64,000 nucleotides of DNA from Aradus depressus (Eukaryota > Arthropoda > Insecta > Hemiptera > Aradidae): NCBI GenBank assembly GCA_963662175.1, contig OY759225.1:18711601-18775600 (forward strand), given 5' to 3'. The position numbers were made by a program, and so were the translations under genes. Below, piece by piece: positions 42,225 through 53,149 of the stretch. The notes under the pieces are model-generated. The model was not told the DNA's origin, searched no databases, and saw nothing but the letters and a program-made list of their open reading frames with translations. The stretch's first letter is position 1, and every line of letters starts with the position of its first letter.

Positions 42225-43110
42225 TTACTTCCCCAGCTATACGAAGTAACATATAAATATATAAGAGGGCGCCGGTAGCTCAGTGGTATGCGTGCTTGTC
42301 TTCTGAGCTCAAGAACGTGGGTTCGAAACCCGACCGAGGCCCTTTAGTTTATTTTATCTGAGAGGTAAAAGAAACTTAAGCACGCCGTCCTTCGGATGGG
42401 ACGTTAAGCGATGGTCCCGAGCCTGTACGATGTCAGTTACTCGTTAAAGACCCCTACCTACCATAGGTGAATAAAAATTTAGGACTCCCACAGTAGAGTC
42501 GGGCTCATGTCCACCAGAGTGACGAAAGAGCGCTCTGGTAGTAGGCGATATGACCTCGTAGTTAAAGCCCGGGCATGAGTCATAAAACCTAAACCTATAA
42601 ATATATATATAAAAGCTAAAATTATATATATATATTTAAGAAAGTTCTAATAACTGCCGACATAATGAATGTATCGACACAAAATTTTATATGTGTGTCC
42701 AAAACCCCATAAGGACAACACCTGTCAATTTTCAGCCAAATCGACTAAAGTGGAAGGGGGGATTAGGGGAGAGGCTCAACTCATAAACCTCAAAACTGTT
42801 GATGTAATCAATGTATCGACTTGAAATTTCATATGTAATGTCATAACTCAATGAGGTCAGTACATGTCCAGTTTCAGCGATATCGGCTGAAGGGAAGGGA
42901 GGGTTCAGGGGAGGGGGCGCAATTCAAAAAAACTATTAGCTGCTCTATCGACACAAAATTTAATATGAGGAATTAGGAGCCCTTATATAAGTCAACTTTT
43001 GAGTATTAAAGCCAACGGTCGACTTGTTTCCGTGAGGGAGCGTTAAGTTAATGGGTTAATTCGTTCTGGGGAAGTACATTGCCGGTGATTCATCGACTTT
43101 TTTTATTGAG
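42225..43110 (+). repeat. Family X copy, near complete, split by SINE-A
   Basis: Head ACTTCCCCAGCTATACGAAG at 42229, SINE insertion at 42264-42596, then three internal monomers (TAATGAATGTATCGACACAA, ATCAATGTATCGACTTGAAA, CTCTATCGACACAAAATTTA) and the right end GTTCTGGGGAAGTACATTGC, CGGTGATTCATCGAC. It shows the overall order of X best, together with 53150-53680. Confidence 0.75.
42264..42596 (+). mobile_element. SINE-A, full length
   Basis: Complete head and body with a short deletion after CCTAGGTGAATAAAAATTT and tail AACCTAAACCT. A TSD of 11 bp (ATAAATATATA) lies at 42253-42263 and 42597-42607, though it is low-complexity. Confidence 0.92.
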
Positions 43111-43242
43111 TATAATTAGTACAATTAGTCAAAATAATAAGTTAATTTGATGAAATAATGAATAAATATGAGGAAAAAAAATAAGAAAAATTAATAAAAA
43201 TATATATTTTTTTTTCACTTATATACGTTTATGTTTAGTTTA

Positions 43243-43568
43243 GGTTATATGACTCATGCCCGGTCTTCAATTACGAGGTCATATCGCCTACTACCAGAGC
43301 GCTCTTTCGTCACTCTGGTGGACATAAGCCCGACTCTACTGTGGTTTTGTCTACCCTAAATTTTTATTCACCTAAAACAGGGGTCTTTAACGAGTACCTG
43401 ACATCGTACAGGCTCGGGACCATCGCTTAACGTCCCATCCGAAGAACGGCGTCCTTAAGTTTATTTTACCTCCCAGATAAAATAAACTAAGGGCCTCGGT
43501 TGGGTTTTGAACCCACATTCTTGAGCTCAGAAGACAAGCACGCATACCACTGAGCTACCGGTGCCCTC
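43243..43568 (-). mobile_element. SINE-A with near-perfect TSD
   Basis: Reverse full-length copy. TSD TATGTTTAGTTTA (43230-43242) against TATATTTAGTTTA (43569-43581), one mismatch. A short deletion lies in the CTGTGGGAGTCC segment. Confidence 0.93.
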
Positions 43569-43569
43569 T

Positions 43570-44638
43570 ATATTTAGTTTATAATTGCTTTTGTTTTGAT
43601 ATAATATTTAATTTTGTTTTCAATGTGAATAATTTAAATGTTAATTATTGGTTTAGTCACAATTAGTTTTAATGTCATGTCTTTTACTGAAATCTAGGAT
43701 ATATCAACTCATTAATAATGTATATATGTCAATACAGGCTCTGATGGAGGCACACTCAGTGTTGAAAGTTTGGCAGAAATTCCACAAGTTTTTTTTTTTC
43801 TTCGACCACAAGCCTGATCTCTCTAACTACACCGAAGAGAAAAAGAATTTAGTGGGGGAAACGGAAACCTAAATTATTACAAATAATTTGAGCAGGGGAT
43901 GTATATTTGCCGGTGATTAACTTTTTTAGTGGGTGTAAAGTCCGCGGCGGCATAGCTACTTCCAAACCTCAGCAATTTAATTTCCGCAGTGAGAAAATTT
44001 TCATTTTCTTTTGGCCCAGGATTTTTTTTTTTTTTTTTTTTTGAGGACTCCTTCCGTTCTGAATATTACAACATTTTTTTTTTTTTTTTTATTCTTGTTT
44101 CGAGATCGTTATTTATAATTTATGTTCCGCCCACTGGGAAGAAGAAGAAGAAGAGAAGGGTGAGGTGGGGGGGGTGGAGGGGGGGGGGATATTAGGTTAG
44201 AAGTTGAGTGGGGGAAATTAGCCCCCGTCGCGACGGGTTCCTCCCATCATTTACAATTTCTGTAACCAACTTCACCAACCTTCGAAGAGATTCTTGCTTG
44301 TGGGGGAATTCTGTGTGCTTAAGTCTTTTACAAACTTAAAGAGGACCCAGAAAAAAGCATACTTATACCTAAAAAGAAAGTATAAAATATAGCCCGTGTC
44401 ATTAGCTACTTAATGATCAAATTTAAAAACATAATAGACTTCGAGTTGAATAGAGCGCTGTCTTAAAGTAAAAGCCCCTTCGAAAAGAAAAAAAAAATGT
44501 CTTTAATGCCATTTTTTTATCTAAGAGATTTTTTTGTTACGATTCATTCATTAATTTCATGGTTCATGAGAAGGAATTTTAGTTATTCATAAATTTAGTT
44601 GATGGATTAATTTTTAGATAAGGATATGGGACATATTT
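43570..44638. other. Unassigned DNA with homopolymers
   Basis: Contains poly-T runs near 44020 and 44070, a GAAGAAGAAG tract near 44140 and a G-rich run near 44165-44190. The frames at 43672-43872 and 43989-44195 arise from these tracts. No gene. Confidence 0.4.
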
Positions 44639-44800
44639 TCACTTCCCCAGCAACGTGAAGAGTAGGGGAAGTTATAATGTAATCGTTCAGATATTCGATG
44701 TTAAGTTTTCATCAAAATTTTATGTTTTCGAACCCCCGACTCCAAATATGAAAAAAAAATTGTCTGTGAATATGATAACTCTTGGTAGAACGAATATTAC
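44639..44800 (+). repeat. Family X head
   Basis: ACTTCCCCAGCAACGTGAAG, AGTAGGGGAAGTTATAATGT and TTGTCTGTGAATATGATAAC. Confidence 0.65.
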
Positions 44801-44998
44801 CAGTACAGTGCAGTAAAAAAATAAAAAAACGTGCAATAGGAAGGTCAAAACTTGCAAAAATGTGCAACAAAAAATTGGATCTAATTTGTAAGTTAAATAA
44901 CTCTTTTTTCAGTATAAAATTGGGTAGGGTTTAAAAATAAATCTATAAAATAAAAAGCCTAAAGGAATTTATTTATACAATTTATATAAAATATTTAC

Positions 44999-45334
44999 GA
45001 GGGCGCCGGTAGCTCAGTGGACTTCTGAGCTCAAGAACGTGGGTTCGTAACCCGACCGAGGCCCTTAGTTTATTTTATCTGGGAGGTAAAATAAACTCAA
45101 GCACGCTGTCCTTCGGATGGGACGTTAAGCGATGGTCCGAGCCTGTACGATGTCAGGTACTCGTTAAAGACCCCTTACCCTAGGTGAATAAAAATTTAGG
45201 GTAGGCAAAATTTAGGACTTCCACAGTAGAGTCGGGCTCATGTCCACCAGAGTGACGAAAGAGCTCTCTGGTAGTAGGCGATATGACCTCGTAGTTAAAG
45301 CCCGGGCATGAGTCATAAACCCTAACCCTAACCC
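44999..45334 (+). mobile_element. SINE-A with perfect TSD and CCCTAA-type tail
   Basis: The head lacks about 11 bp after CAGTGG (the TATGCGTGCTT segment), but the body is full. The tail is AACCCTAACCCTAACCC, a hexamer variant of the usual AACCT. A perfect 12-bp TSD (TAAAATATTTAC) lies at 44987-44998 and 45335-45346. Confidence 0.94.
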
Positions 45335-45504
45335 TAAAATATTTACTGAAAACACAATTTTTTTTTTTACCTCATGGTTTAATTACAAAATCATATATGT
45401 ATATACATCTTTGATTGAAAAAATACTAGAAATATATGTAAAAGACTAAACAGTTCATCACATTACTCGAGGCCGAGAATTTAATTAAGTTTATATATAT
45501 TTAC

Positions 45505-45775
45505 TTTAGCATTTGATGCTTTAAAATTTACCAGTAAATACATTTCAAAATTCTTGTTTGAAAAACTGTGGCGCCTGTCGCTAAGTATGTGTTTTAGCTG
45601 GTAAAACACTCTCGACGCTGACGCTTGTGTTGGGGCGTTTTTTGTAGCGGCTTATAATATCAAGTTGAAGATCCAATCCAATATCTTCACCATTTATGGC
45701 TGCTTGGTATTTTTTGAGTTGGTCATGTCCGGGATTTTTTCTGAAGACTGTTGTAATTTTATCGATTAACAAATG
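45505..45775 (-). pseudogene. hAT transposase C-terminal (dimerisation) fragment
   Basis: The reverse-strand frame at 45772-45581 reads KITTVFRKNPGHDQLKKYQA, then KKRPNTSVSVES. After a one-base frameshift it continues VFYQLKHILSDRRHSFSNKN, then FEMYLLVNF. This is the C-terminal hAT dimerisation region (pattern ...TSV.VERSFS..K.ILSDRRHS...NL..YL...). The catalytic core is absent. It lies in AT-rich DNA with no visible TIR. Confidence 0.8.
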
Positions 45776-45970
45776 TATATATTTTCAAACTAACTTACAA
45801 ATAAAGTTTCTAATTACGACAAAATATGCAATTTTTTGCAGTAAGAACGTTCTAGTAGGGCTTAATCTATGGTGGGATGGGAGCGATCGGTGGTCACACC
45901 GTTTTTTTTCTGCTCTCTGAACAACTGGGTATTGGACATCTCTTCACCGAAACTCCAACAACTATTTTAT

Positions 45971-46050
45971 AGACTGCCTGATGATAAGGGCAATCTCGAA
46001 AGCCGGCTAGCAAAAATTAATAAAATCTGTGAGAGGTCAAACAAAATTTT
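45971..46050 (+). ncRNA. Hammerhead-like motif, family A (copy 2)
   Basis: GACTGCCTGATGATAAGGGC, AATCTC, GAAA, GCCGGC, TAGC, then a conserved downstream AAAATCTGTGAGAGGTCA. The CTGATGA core, GAAA and palindromic GCCGGC are kept, but stem II is weakened (AAGG/TCTC). Homologous to 3597-3690 and 58384-58475 beyond the ribozyme core. Confidence 0.55.
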
Positions 46051-46081
46051 ATTTTACAACCTGTGAAATAATCGACTATCT

Positions 46082-46325
46082 TCATATTATAGTTATTGTG
46101 ATTCATGCTCGGGCTTTAACTAATCGCTTACTACCAAAGCGATTTTTTCGTCGCTCGGATGAACATGAGCTTAACTCTACTGTGGAAGTCCTAAATTTTG
46201 CCTACCCAGGTTTATTCACTTCAGGTAGGAAGAATTACCTGACAGCGTACAGGACCATCCGAAGGACGGCATGCTCAAGGTTTTTTCTCCTCCCAGACTA
46301 AATTCCTTAGTGTTTTCGGCGGTCT
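46082..46325 (-). mobile_element. SINE-A divergent subfamily copy
   Basis: GTGATTCATGCTCGGGCTTT, TAACTCTACTGTGGAAGTCC, GACAGCGTACAGGACCATCC, GAAGGACGGCATGCTCAAGG. It shares the CTCAAGGTTT variant with 1037-1255 and 25264-25335, distinguishing it from the younger CTTAAGTTTA type. Confidence 0.75.
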
Positions 46326-46614
46326 TGCAGGTCTCTGGTCCAGCGGCGCTCTACATTATTTTCTACAAAACCAATAGAACTATCATAATAAAACTATGAA
46401 AATTACTATTTTTTATAATTAATTATATAAAATTATTGGAATTTGTCGGTGGAGGGGGACAACTTGTTGATTCAGTTGACCAAGACTGGCGTCTCAGCCA
46501 ATTATTCATAAGTTAGTGGAAGTTGTTGAAGTCTGTAAGTTTCTATCCCCCTTCTTCGAGTTATCCCCTCATCAGAAGCCCTTAAATATTTAACAACTAT
46601 ATTTCAGGTCTTTT
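46326..46614. other. AT-rich intergenic DNA
   Basis: No feature recognised. Confidence 0.35.
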
Positions 46615-46738
46615 CACTTCCCTCCAGCTATAAGGGTTGTTATGTAATCTGTCAAAAATTCGATAGTTTTCACTGGAATTGCATGCCTGTGCGAGTTTGT
46701 GGACACGATAAGTTCCCAATATAATGAACATATCAACA
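46615..46738 (+). repeat. Family X head
   Basis: TCACTTCCCTCCAGCTATAA, ATGTAATCTGTCAAAAATTC, GACACGATAAGTTCCCAATA. Confidence 0.55.
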
Positions 46739-46743
46739 AAGAG

Positions 46744-46802
46744 AGAGCGCCGGTAGCTCAGTGGTATGCTTACTTACTGAGTTCAAGAGGGTTCGAAACC
46801 AA
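46744..46802 (+). mobile_element. SINE-A head fragment
   Basis: GCGCCGGTAGCTCAGTGGTA and B box GGTTCGAAACC, then an abrupt end in an A run. Only the tRNA-like part remains. Confidence 0.7.
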
Positions 46803-47660
46803 AAAAATGGGTTTCAATACGCATTTTTAGGACGGTTTTCGGCATATATCTCACAAACCGAGTGGCCTTCGAAAATAAAAGCATTTCTTATAAAATTTCT
46901 TTCTCTACGACGATGTGATTTTTGATTAAGTCATAAATGTAAAGTATATCTTGTAAAATGTATTTAGCCTCCGAAGTAAAGGAGTTTTATTTCTCTAAGC
47001 ACATATCTACATTTTAAATTTATAGGTAGAATAGTTTCTGAGTTAAAACACTTACAAAGTTCCTGTCATATTCAAACAGACAAACACAAATAGTCGCGAA
47101 AGTGTGTGTAGGGGACCTTGAAGGCGGACGATTTTTACAGCCTTTATAGTCTAAAATGGTACTGCGAGGGTGGTTGCTTCCAAGCGCGCACCACCAACTG
47201 AGGTTGGATTCGTAGTGGCTGTGGTTACTGACACCAGCACCGGAAGCCAGTCCCTGGTAGATTCTGAGGCTGGGACCAGAGCGAAGTAGTTGGTGTCCCA
47301 ATTCCTCTCCTATTCCAAAGAACTAACTCCACCCAGGACCAATTTCCACCCCAGTAGGATGTCCTCAATATTTTAGAAGGTAGAAGGCGATAGCCTCAGT
47401 ACCGCTGAAGAGTAATTTCTACCAACTACTAAAAAAAAATATATATATATATATATATTCCTTACTAAAGGTACCTGAATTTTAAAAAAAAAATCGTACG
47501 AGCTGACTTTAGAGGCCGAACTTTACACACACGAGCTGGCTGAGGTCAATCTACACAAATTGACGCTAGAGCCGAACTGAACTCCAGGACCTAGTTGGTC
47601 CTGAGAGTGGGAGTAAGACATAAGGATCCGCTAATCCCTATGACCACAACAAACAATATA
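46803..47660. other. Unassigned stretch with a GC-richer core
   Basis: 47070-47350 is GC-richer; the reverse frame at 47020-47301 shows no recognisable domain. A microsatellite (AT)n lies near 47438-47458. Confidence 0.35.
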
Positions 47661-47661
47661 A

Positions 47662-47706
47662 TATGGGAGTGAGTACCTTCCCTATTGCTACTATCTTCAG
47701 ACACGT
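47662..47706 (-). ncRNA. Hammerhead-like motif, family D (relic)
   Basis: On the reverse strand: CTGAAGATAGTAGCAATAGG, then GAAGGTAC. The GAAA strand has mutated, so it is presumably inactive. It adjoins a Helitron, as the 16651 copy does. Confidence 0.4.
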
Positions 47707-47751
47707 CTTAACTAATACTAAAAAAACTTACTTTCTAATATTATTCACATT

Positions 47752-48104
47752 CTAGCAGTTATACCCGGCGTTGCTCGGGGAACTTTGACTTTTCTCCCAA
47801 TATCTCCTAAAGGCTATTCAGTTCCTCGACAGTACATTCATGATGTTATAATTTTCAATTATTCATACGGAATAAGGCTTATAGTCCTTCAACTGTAGTA
47901 ACGCTAGCTTTGGAGCTAAAACTAATTTATTCAAAAAGATTTCTCATTAATCGTTTCAATGGTTTTCGAGTTACAAAGATTGCGTGAGTGGATGCTGGGA
48001 TGGACCAGGGGTTGATTAAAAAATAGACCAATAATCAAATCCATCAAGCCGTTCGTGAGTTATAGCGGTACAACGCACAGACATTTTCAGCTTTATATAA
48101 ATGA
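47752..48104 (-). mobile_element. Non-autonomous Helitron-like element
   Basis: Reverse copy: CTAG at 47752-47755, then the hairpin region CCCGGCGTTGCTCGGGG with one substitution in the stem, ending TTTATATAAATGA at 48104 (reverse of the 5'-TCAT start). Interior homologous to 60637-61033 with a deletion of roughly 40 bp. Confidence 0.85.
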
Positions 48105-48199
48105 TTACATTCTGTAGTTTAAGTACATAACTTCCCTCATCAGAGGAAGTAAAATATATTATAAAAAATATGTTTTAGAATATTACTACAACCTTAACT

Positions 48200-48771
48200 T
48201 GTCCCCGAGCCATGTCTTACTGCACAGCCCGCAGTTTCCATGGTTAGCGTTGCAGACTTTTTGTTATTAATTTGGGAGACTCCGACCTCTAGAAGCTCCC
48301 CCTGAGGTAACTGACTGTAATACTTAAATTGACTTTACATGAGCAGCAAAAATGCAAAGTTCAGTAGCAACAAATGCACGCTGTGGTTTCTGTGCTTTTA
48401 GAATTAAATGACTTTCATCCAATAGCGTGTATTGCTGCTGTTGCGCTTTGCATTTTTACTGCGCGTATAAAATCAGCTTTAAGAGTATAAAGTATAACAT
48501 AAATGACGATTTTGAGCTAGGAAATGAAATGATCGAATTCATGTATATTTAAATAAATGTAATATGACTTGTTTTGTACATGTACATTTATGTAACAGCT
48601 GATTGCTGATTAGGAATCAAACGCACGGGAAATTTGAAGATGCTATTGGTAACTTGCAAGCAATCCATTTTTAATAAAAACTATTTTTTAGTTTATTTAA
48701 TTTTTATCTTGGTTTTTTGTTCTGGGCGCCTGCCCTCCCCCCCCCCCCCCCCCCCCCTGACTACGCCCCTG
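48200..48771 (+). mobile_element. hAT-like non-autonomous element, 3' end intact
   Basis: Interior from 48225 matches 23335-23625. A further 230 bp follow, then a C run and CTGACTACGCCCCTG at 48757-48771, the complement of the CAGGGGCGTAG start at 23262. Together the two copies define the element's ends. Its own left TIR is lost. Confidence 0.65.
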
Positions 48772-48779
48772 TCCTAAAG

Positions 48780-49084
48780 AATGTATTTTTAAATCTCCCT
48801 TAGGTCCTTTTAGTGAAGCAGTTCCAGTTCTTTTTTCTTCTTCAGAGATAGAATGAAATGAACCTAAACCACCTCAGAGGCTAAAACGAGCCATTTGTTC
48901 AGGTATTTCGTGGCTGTAACGGGGTCAGTGGCTCAGACCCAACAGAAGGTCGTCGACTAAAATGGGATATACTCCAACTTTTTCAGACTTCTAAATTCTC
49001 ATCATTATACATGCGCGCTAAATCTGCGCAATATGTTCATTCCTTTTAGTTCAAAATTTAAACAGCTCGATACAATATTCTGTT
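48780..49084. other. Unassigned stretch
   Basis: No feature recognised. Confidence 0.35.
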
Positions 49085-49262
49085 TTTACTTTCCCAGCTA
49101 TATGAAGTATAGGGGAAGTTATGTAATCGGACCGACCTCTTGATTCCAAAAATGAATAAAAATATATTATATTTGTCTTTGTGTGAGTGTCTGTGAACAA
49201 CTCCTGATAGAATAAATGTATCTACACAAAAATTCTAGTAACTGCTGTTGTATTGAATTTTT
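49085..49262 (+). repeat. Family X head, well preserved
   Basis: ACTTTCCCAGCTATATGAAG, TATAGGGGAAGTTATGTAAT and CGGACCGACCTC. It shows the X left-end hairpin (CTTTCCC/GGGGAAG) that the 33.2-kb satellite resembles. Confidence 0.7.
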
Positions 49263-49499
49263 TATTTATTTATAAATAAAATACACATATAAAAGTAATT
49301 CGAAAATCAAAAATCTTATACCAAAGACGAACTCTTGGTCAGATGACTGTCAGAGTGAAGTCGTGATAATTTACAAATAAAGAAGAAAGTACATCAATCA
49401 CTTAGTGTTCAAGTACAGAACAACAAAGTACAATTACAACTTGTTTAAAAATTAAATTATAATACCTTCGCCTAAGTAAATAATAAATTTTATTTACGA

Positions 49500-49910
49500 A
49501 CAACTACTACTTTCGCGCTAAGAAATGGCGCTATTGGATAGCGCCATCTGTATTTAGTTCTCAAATTCAGTATTGAATCCTACAGAAATCATATGGTCTC
49601 AGTACTTCTAGACATTTTTTTATTCTATTGTCTCGCTGACTAGGGATTGCTTGAATTTTGAAAAATAATTGTCATTTTAGTATCATTTATTTATTATACC
49701 TGACATGTCTGCATATTTACATCCACTATTATTTAAAGCTTGGGTACAAGCTGCTTCAAACTGTTTTTTTATTTTATCGATACGGTCATTTCTTACGAAA
49801 ATTTCTTATCAAGGGGTGGGGGGGTAGTTGAAATCTTATGATATCTTACAATAGAGGGGGGGGATCAAATTAGGTTTAAAAAAGCCGTAATTTATGAATG
49901 GTCCCTAACA
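49500..49910. mobile_element. Longer relative of the 38.3-kb MITE
   Basis: 49505-49598 matches the 38.3-kb MITE core. The right end AAAGCCGTAATTTATGAATG is the MITE TIR with a 3-bp deletion. A G-run region near 49815-49862 mirrors the G run of the shorter element. The left TIR is not found. Confidence 0.55.
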
Positions 49911-49914
49911 CTTA

Positions 49915-50030
49915 TGGAATCACTTTAGTGTCCGTCCGTCTATCATAGGCGATTTTCTCTGAAACTATTCGATGTAAAAATTTAAAATTTAGCACAGAGA
50001 TAGATTGTGGCGACCTCATTGTAGACGTGA
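49915..50030 (-). repeat. Dispersed repeat Z
   Basis: Inverted relative of 14843-14945 (TATGGAATCACTT.AGTGTC, AGGCGATTTTCTCTGAAAC). Confidence 0.6.
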
Positions 50031-50937
50031 AGTATAAAAAGTTGAATTTTGATTCTGGGGGCTAATTTCAAGGGGTAAATTGGGAAATGGAAAAAAAAAA
50101 AACATTTTTTTTTTTTCAAGGGCATCATGTAGGGTGTCAAATGAATGCTTATTGAAGTACGAATTCAACATATATAAGATGTATATTTGTTATGAATTTT
50201 TTTAAACATTCTTCGGGAAAAACGCTTAAAAATTGCTGTCCCCCACCCTTATCACCAAAAGGAATGCTCAGAAAATTTTTTTAAAAACTCAATATTTATT
50301 TTAAAACCCGAAAACCATTCAAGGGTTTTTCACCCCTATTTAAATATTCAGATTAACATTGTTCGTTCCATAGTTTATTTATTTACTTTCATTCAAATAA
50401 CCTCGATTGCTTGTTTTGAATTTCAAATAAATCAAACACACATTACATTTCAAGTAAATGTAATTTTTTATTTTTTTATTTAATCTTGAATGCATAATTT
50501 ACTATTGAATTGGATGATATATAAAATATATTTTTGGGTGTATTTTCATGTATTGTGTAAGATGGCCGCCCAGTTGGGATCCTTTTACCTCATTTGATAA
50601 TTGTGGTTAGTCTCCCTTCTTTGTGTCTCCACTTTCCACCCCAGGTAACCCACTTCACACTTCCCTGCTCTCACTAACACCCTCTCTTCTTTATTATAGT
50701 ACCTACATTATTAATATTTCATTTCAACATTACCAAGGTATTTTGTGGGAGTACCCTTTCTGTTAGTACATACTTCAATGAGCGCTTTTATTACTTAATT
50801 TTCTTTATACTTTTAGGGGGACTTCAAGTTACAATTTAGACTTCATATTATATTTTTATTTGGATTCTTATTATTTTATTATAATTATTTTATTTTTTAT
50901 TTTTTTATGTATGCATTTTATTATATACAGTGGAATC
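50031..50937. other. AT-rich intergenic DNA
   Basis: A and T homopolymers near 50090-50115; no gene or element end. Confidence 0.35.
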
Positions 50938-51145
50938 CCGATATTTCGTATCCCGATTATTCGTATTTCCGGCTAATTCGTACAAATTTGCCGGTCCCCA
51001 GAGAAAATCCCGATAAGTGGTATAAAAACAATGCATTTCAGACCCCTCGCTAATTCGTATTATGTTTATGCTCGAGGTCACTTAAAACGTCTTATGATTT
51101 GTATTTCCAGCTTAAAAACCTCGTTAATTCGTACTGTTTTCAAGA
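50938..51145 (+). mobile_element. Tigger/pogo-like left end
   Basis: Starts CAGTGGAATCCCGATATTTC after TA. The subterminal text has repeated ATTCGTA words, as in pogo/Tigger elements. The right end is missing; the family C hammerhead region follows. Confidence 0.65.
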
Positions 51146-51232
51146 GGGGGAGAGAGGACAACATTAAATTTAAGAAGCTTAGTGGGGAAAGTGCAAGTGT
51201 GTGAGATAACGTTTGTTCTGAATGGATGGATA

Positions 51233-51274
51233 GGGCCCTGAAGAAGAAAATAAATAATTTTCGAAACGTTGGCC
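51233..51274 (+). ncRNA. Hammerhead-like motif, family C (best copy)
   Basis: GGCC, CTGAAGA, A, GAAAAT-AAATA-ATTTTC (6-bp stem II), GAAA, CG, TT, GGCC. Stem I is formed by GGCC with GGCC, stem III is minimal. All conserved core positions fit CUGANGA...GAAA...UH. An A-rich tract and GAGGTTCTGTCG homology to 27990-28035 (reverse) follow, so it is an element end, likely Penelope-like. Confidence 0.65.
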
Positions 51275-51403
51275 AACATTTTTTTTTTTTTTTTTACACG
51301 ACAGAACCTCGATTTCTTTCTACATTGAAAAGATACTGTCGACTCTAATAATATGTAAAATATTTTGAGTATTTTCGGCCATGACATAACAAATACTGTA
51401 GTA

Positions 51404-51749
51404 GGTCAGGTTAGGTTTTATGACTCATGCCCGGGCTTTAACTACGAGGTCATATCGCCTACTACCAGAGCACTCTTTCGTCACTCTGGTGGACATGAAC
51501 CCGACTCTACTGTGGGAGTCCTAAATTTTGCCTACCCTAAATTTTTATTCATCTAGGGTAGGGGTCTTTAACGAGTACCTGACATCGTACAGGCTCGGGA
51601 CCATCGCTTAACGTCCCATCCGAAGGACGGCGTGCTTAAGTTTATTTTACCTCCCAGATAAAATAAACTAAGGGCCTCGGTCGGGCTACGAACCTACGAC
51701 CTTGAGCTCAGAAGTCAAGCACGCATACCACTGAGCTACCGGCGCCCTC
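51404..51749 (-). mobile_element. SINE-A, young copy without TSD
   Basis: Full-length reverse copy, tail side from 51404. No TSD. Its 5' flank (TGTGAAATATATTTACC in reverse sense) is shared with the SINEs at 55836 and 62307, suggesting these three came from one insertion plus later duplication. Confidence 0.93.
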
Positions 51750-52179
51750 TTGTGAAATATATTTACCCCCTACTCTAGTATGTTTATGCATATATTTTGT
51801 GAAATAAATGATATTTTTTTAAATCATATGTTTTTCTTTATATATTTTATTGAAAGTTTCACAATATCTCTGCATAAAATGTTAACTATTGTATTGATTA
51901 ACTGTTCCAAAATTAGACTTTTTGCGCCTCTGAGTACTTTTGGCTGTAGTTGATCATCCTTGACCTCAGATTTGGAGGACAAAAATGTCAACCACTTCCT
52001 GTTTGGCATTTTTCCTATTATCTTATTTTAAATGCAAGTAAATCCCATGATCTGCTTCTCAGTTCCCCCAGCTGTACAAAGTCCACTCACTATTCTACGT
52101 ATAGCGTTGGAAGTAATGTTATGTTTAAGATTTGATTTTGTAATTTCACCGGATTGTTAGTCAATAGGACACTTGTTGA
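51750..52179. other. Unassigned stretch
   Basis: Frames at 51824-52009 and 51950-52135 overlap on opposite strands and show no domain. Confidence 0.35.
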
Positions 52180-52378
52180 TGTAAATTCAAATCGGCCATA
52201 AGGCGGGGTTGAGGGAGCGGGGTTTAACATAAAAACTCTAATAACTGTCGATATATTGAATGTATTAACACAAAATTTAGTGTGAGGATTTAGAAGCCCT
52301 TGTGTAAGTAAACTATTAATTTTTAGCCAAAACGTACCATTAGTTTTAAAGAGAGAGCGAAAATATGACTTTTTTTCA
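52180..52378 (+). repeat. Family X right half
   Basis: CATAAAAACTCTAATAACTG, AAAATTTAGTGTGAGGATTT, AGAGAGAGCGAAAATATGAC; then the Tigger element. Confidence 0.65.
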
Positions 52379-52390
52379 TTTTTGGAATTA

Positions 52391-53125
52391 CAGTAAACTC
52401 CCGATTATCCGCGGGATTGACTGGCGTGGATACCGCGGATAATCGAATTTCGCGGATAAGCCGCAAAATTGCCGATAATGGTTAAACAAAGGCCGAAGGC
52501 ACTAAAAAAACAACACACAAGTAGTGCTTTAAATAAGTTTATTATACAATAAAAGGACGTACCTGATAACAAAACTCAATCAATGTCATGTAGGTTATTA
52601 AAAAGTCATGTTTACTGTTTAACAAAAAAGTCAGTCATTTGCTTTTGCTTTTTCGTAGTGAAACACTTTATCTTTATTTGGGATTTGAGTTTTCTCAACA
52701 CCATCTTGTCACAAAGTGATGCGTCGTCTTGCTCTTCAAGGTATTGAATAATGCTGTCAATGTGTCCTAATGCTGCATCACGTGCAGATGACTCACTGGT
52801 CAGGCGATTCACTCGCACGCTAAGTAAGCAAACATCTGCAGTGGCAGTGCCGCTAGTCGCGTTCAAAACTGCTCAAGCACACACTACGTATATACCGATA
52901 TATGTACTGCACAGTAATACTGAACTACATAAACGGTTTGTACTGTACATACATTATTACAGTGTACTGTACTGTATGTATATTTGTGATTTACTATTTT
53001 TATTACGTTTAAGTATGTATTTAGTAATTTTATTTCAATTTTTGTGAAATAATTTTCGGTTTCAAAACCTTCCTTTTTTATAAAAATGCCTCCTACAGAC
53101 ACCGCGGATAATCGAGAGTTTACTG
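52391..53125 (-). mobile_element. Tigger/pogo-like element, internally deleted, TA TSD
   Basis: TIR CAGTAAACTCCCGATTATCC on the left, with its complement (one or two mismatches) ending TTTACTG at 53125. TA on each side (52389-52390, 53126-53127). This is the TIR and target of TcMar-Tigger elements. At 735 bp it is far shorter than an autonomous copy, retaining only the transposase tail. Confidence 0.92.
52612..52866 (-). pseudogene. Tigger/pogo transposase C-terminal fragment
   Basis: An 84-codon frame with YLEEQDDASLCDKMVLRKLK, followed by KQKQMTDFFVKQ and stop. C-terminal tails of Tigger-type transposases end in just such a LRR.R..V..K....KQ..L..FF motif. The helix-turn-helix and DDE domains are absent. 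The apparent start methionine lies in non-homologous sequence, so the true remnant probably starts near residue 25. Confidence 0.8.
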
Positions 53126-53149
53126 TAGATGAAAAACATGAAATTTTAG

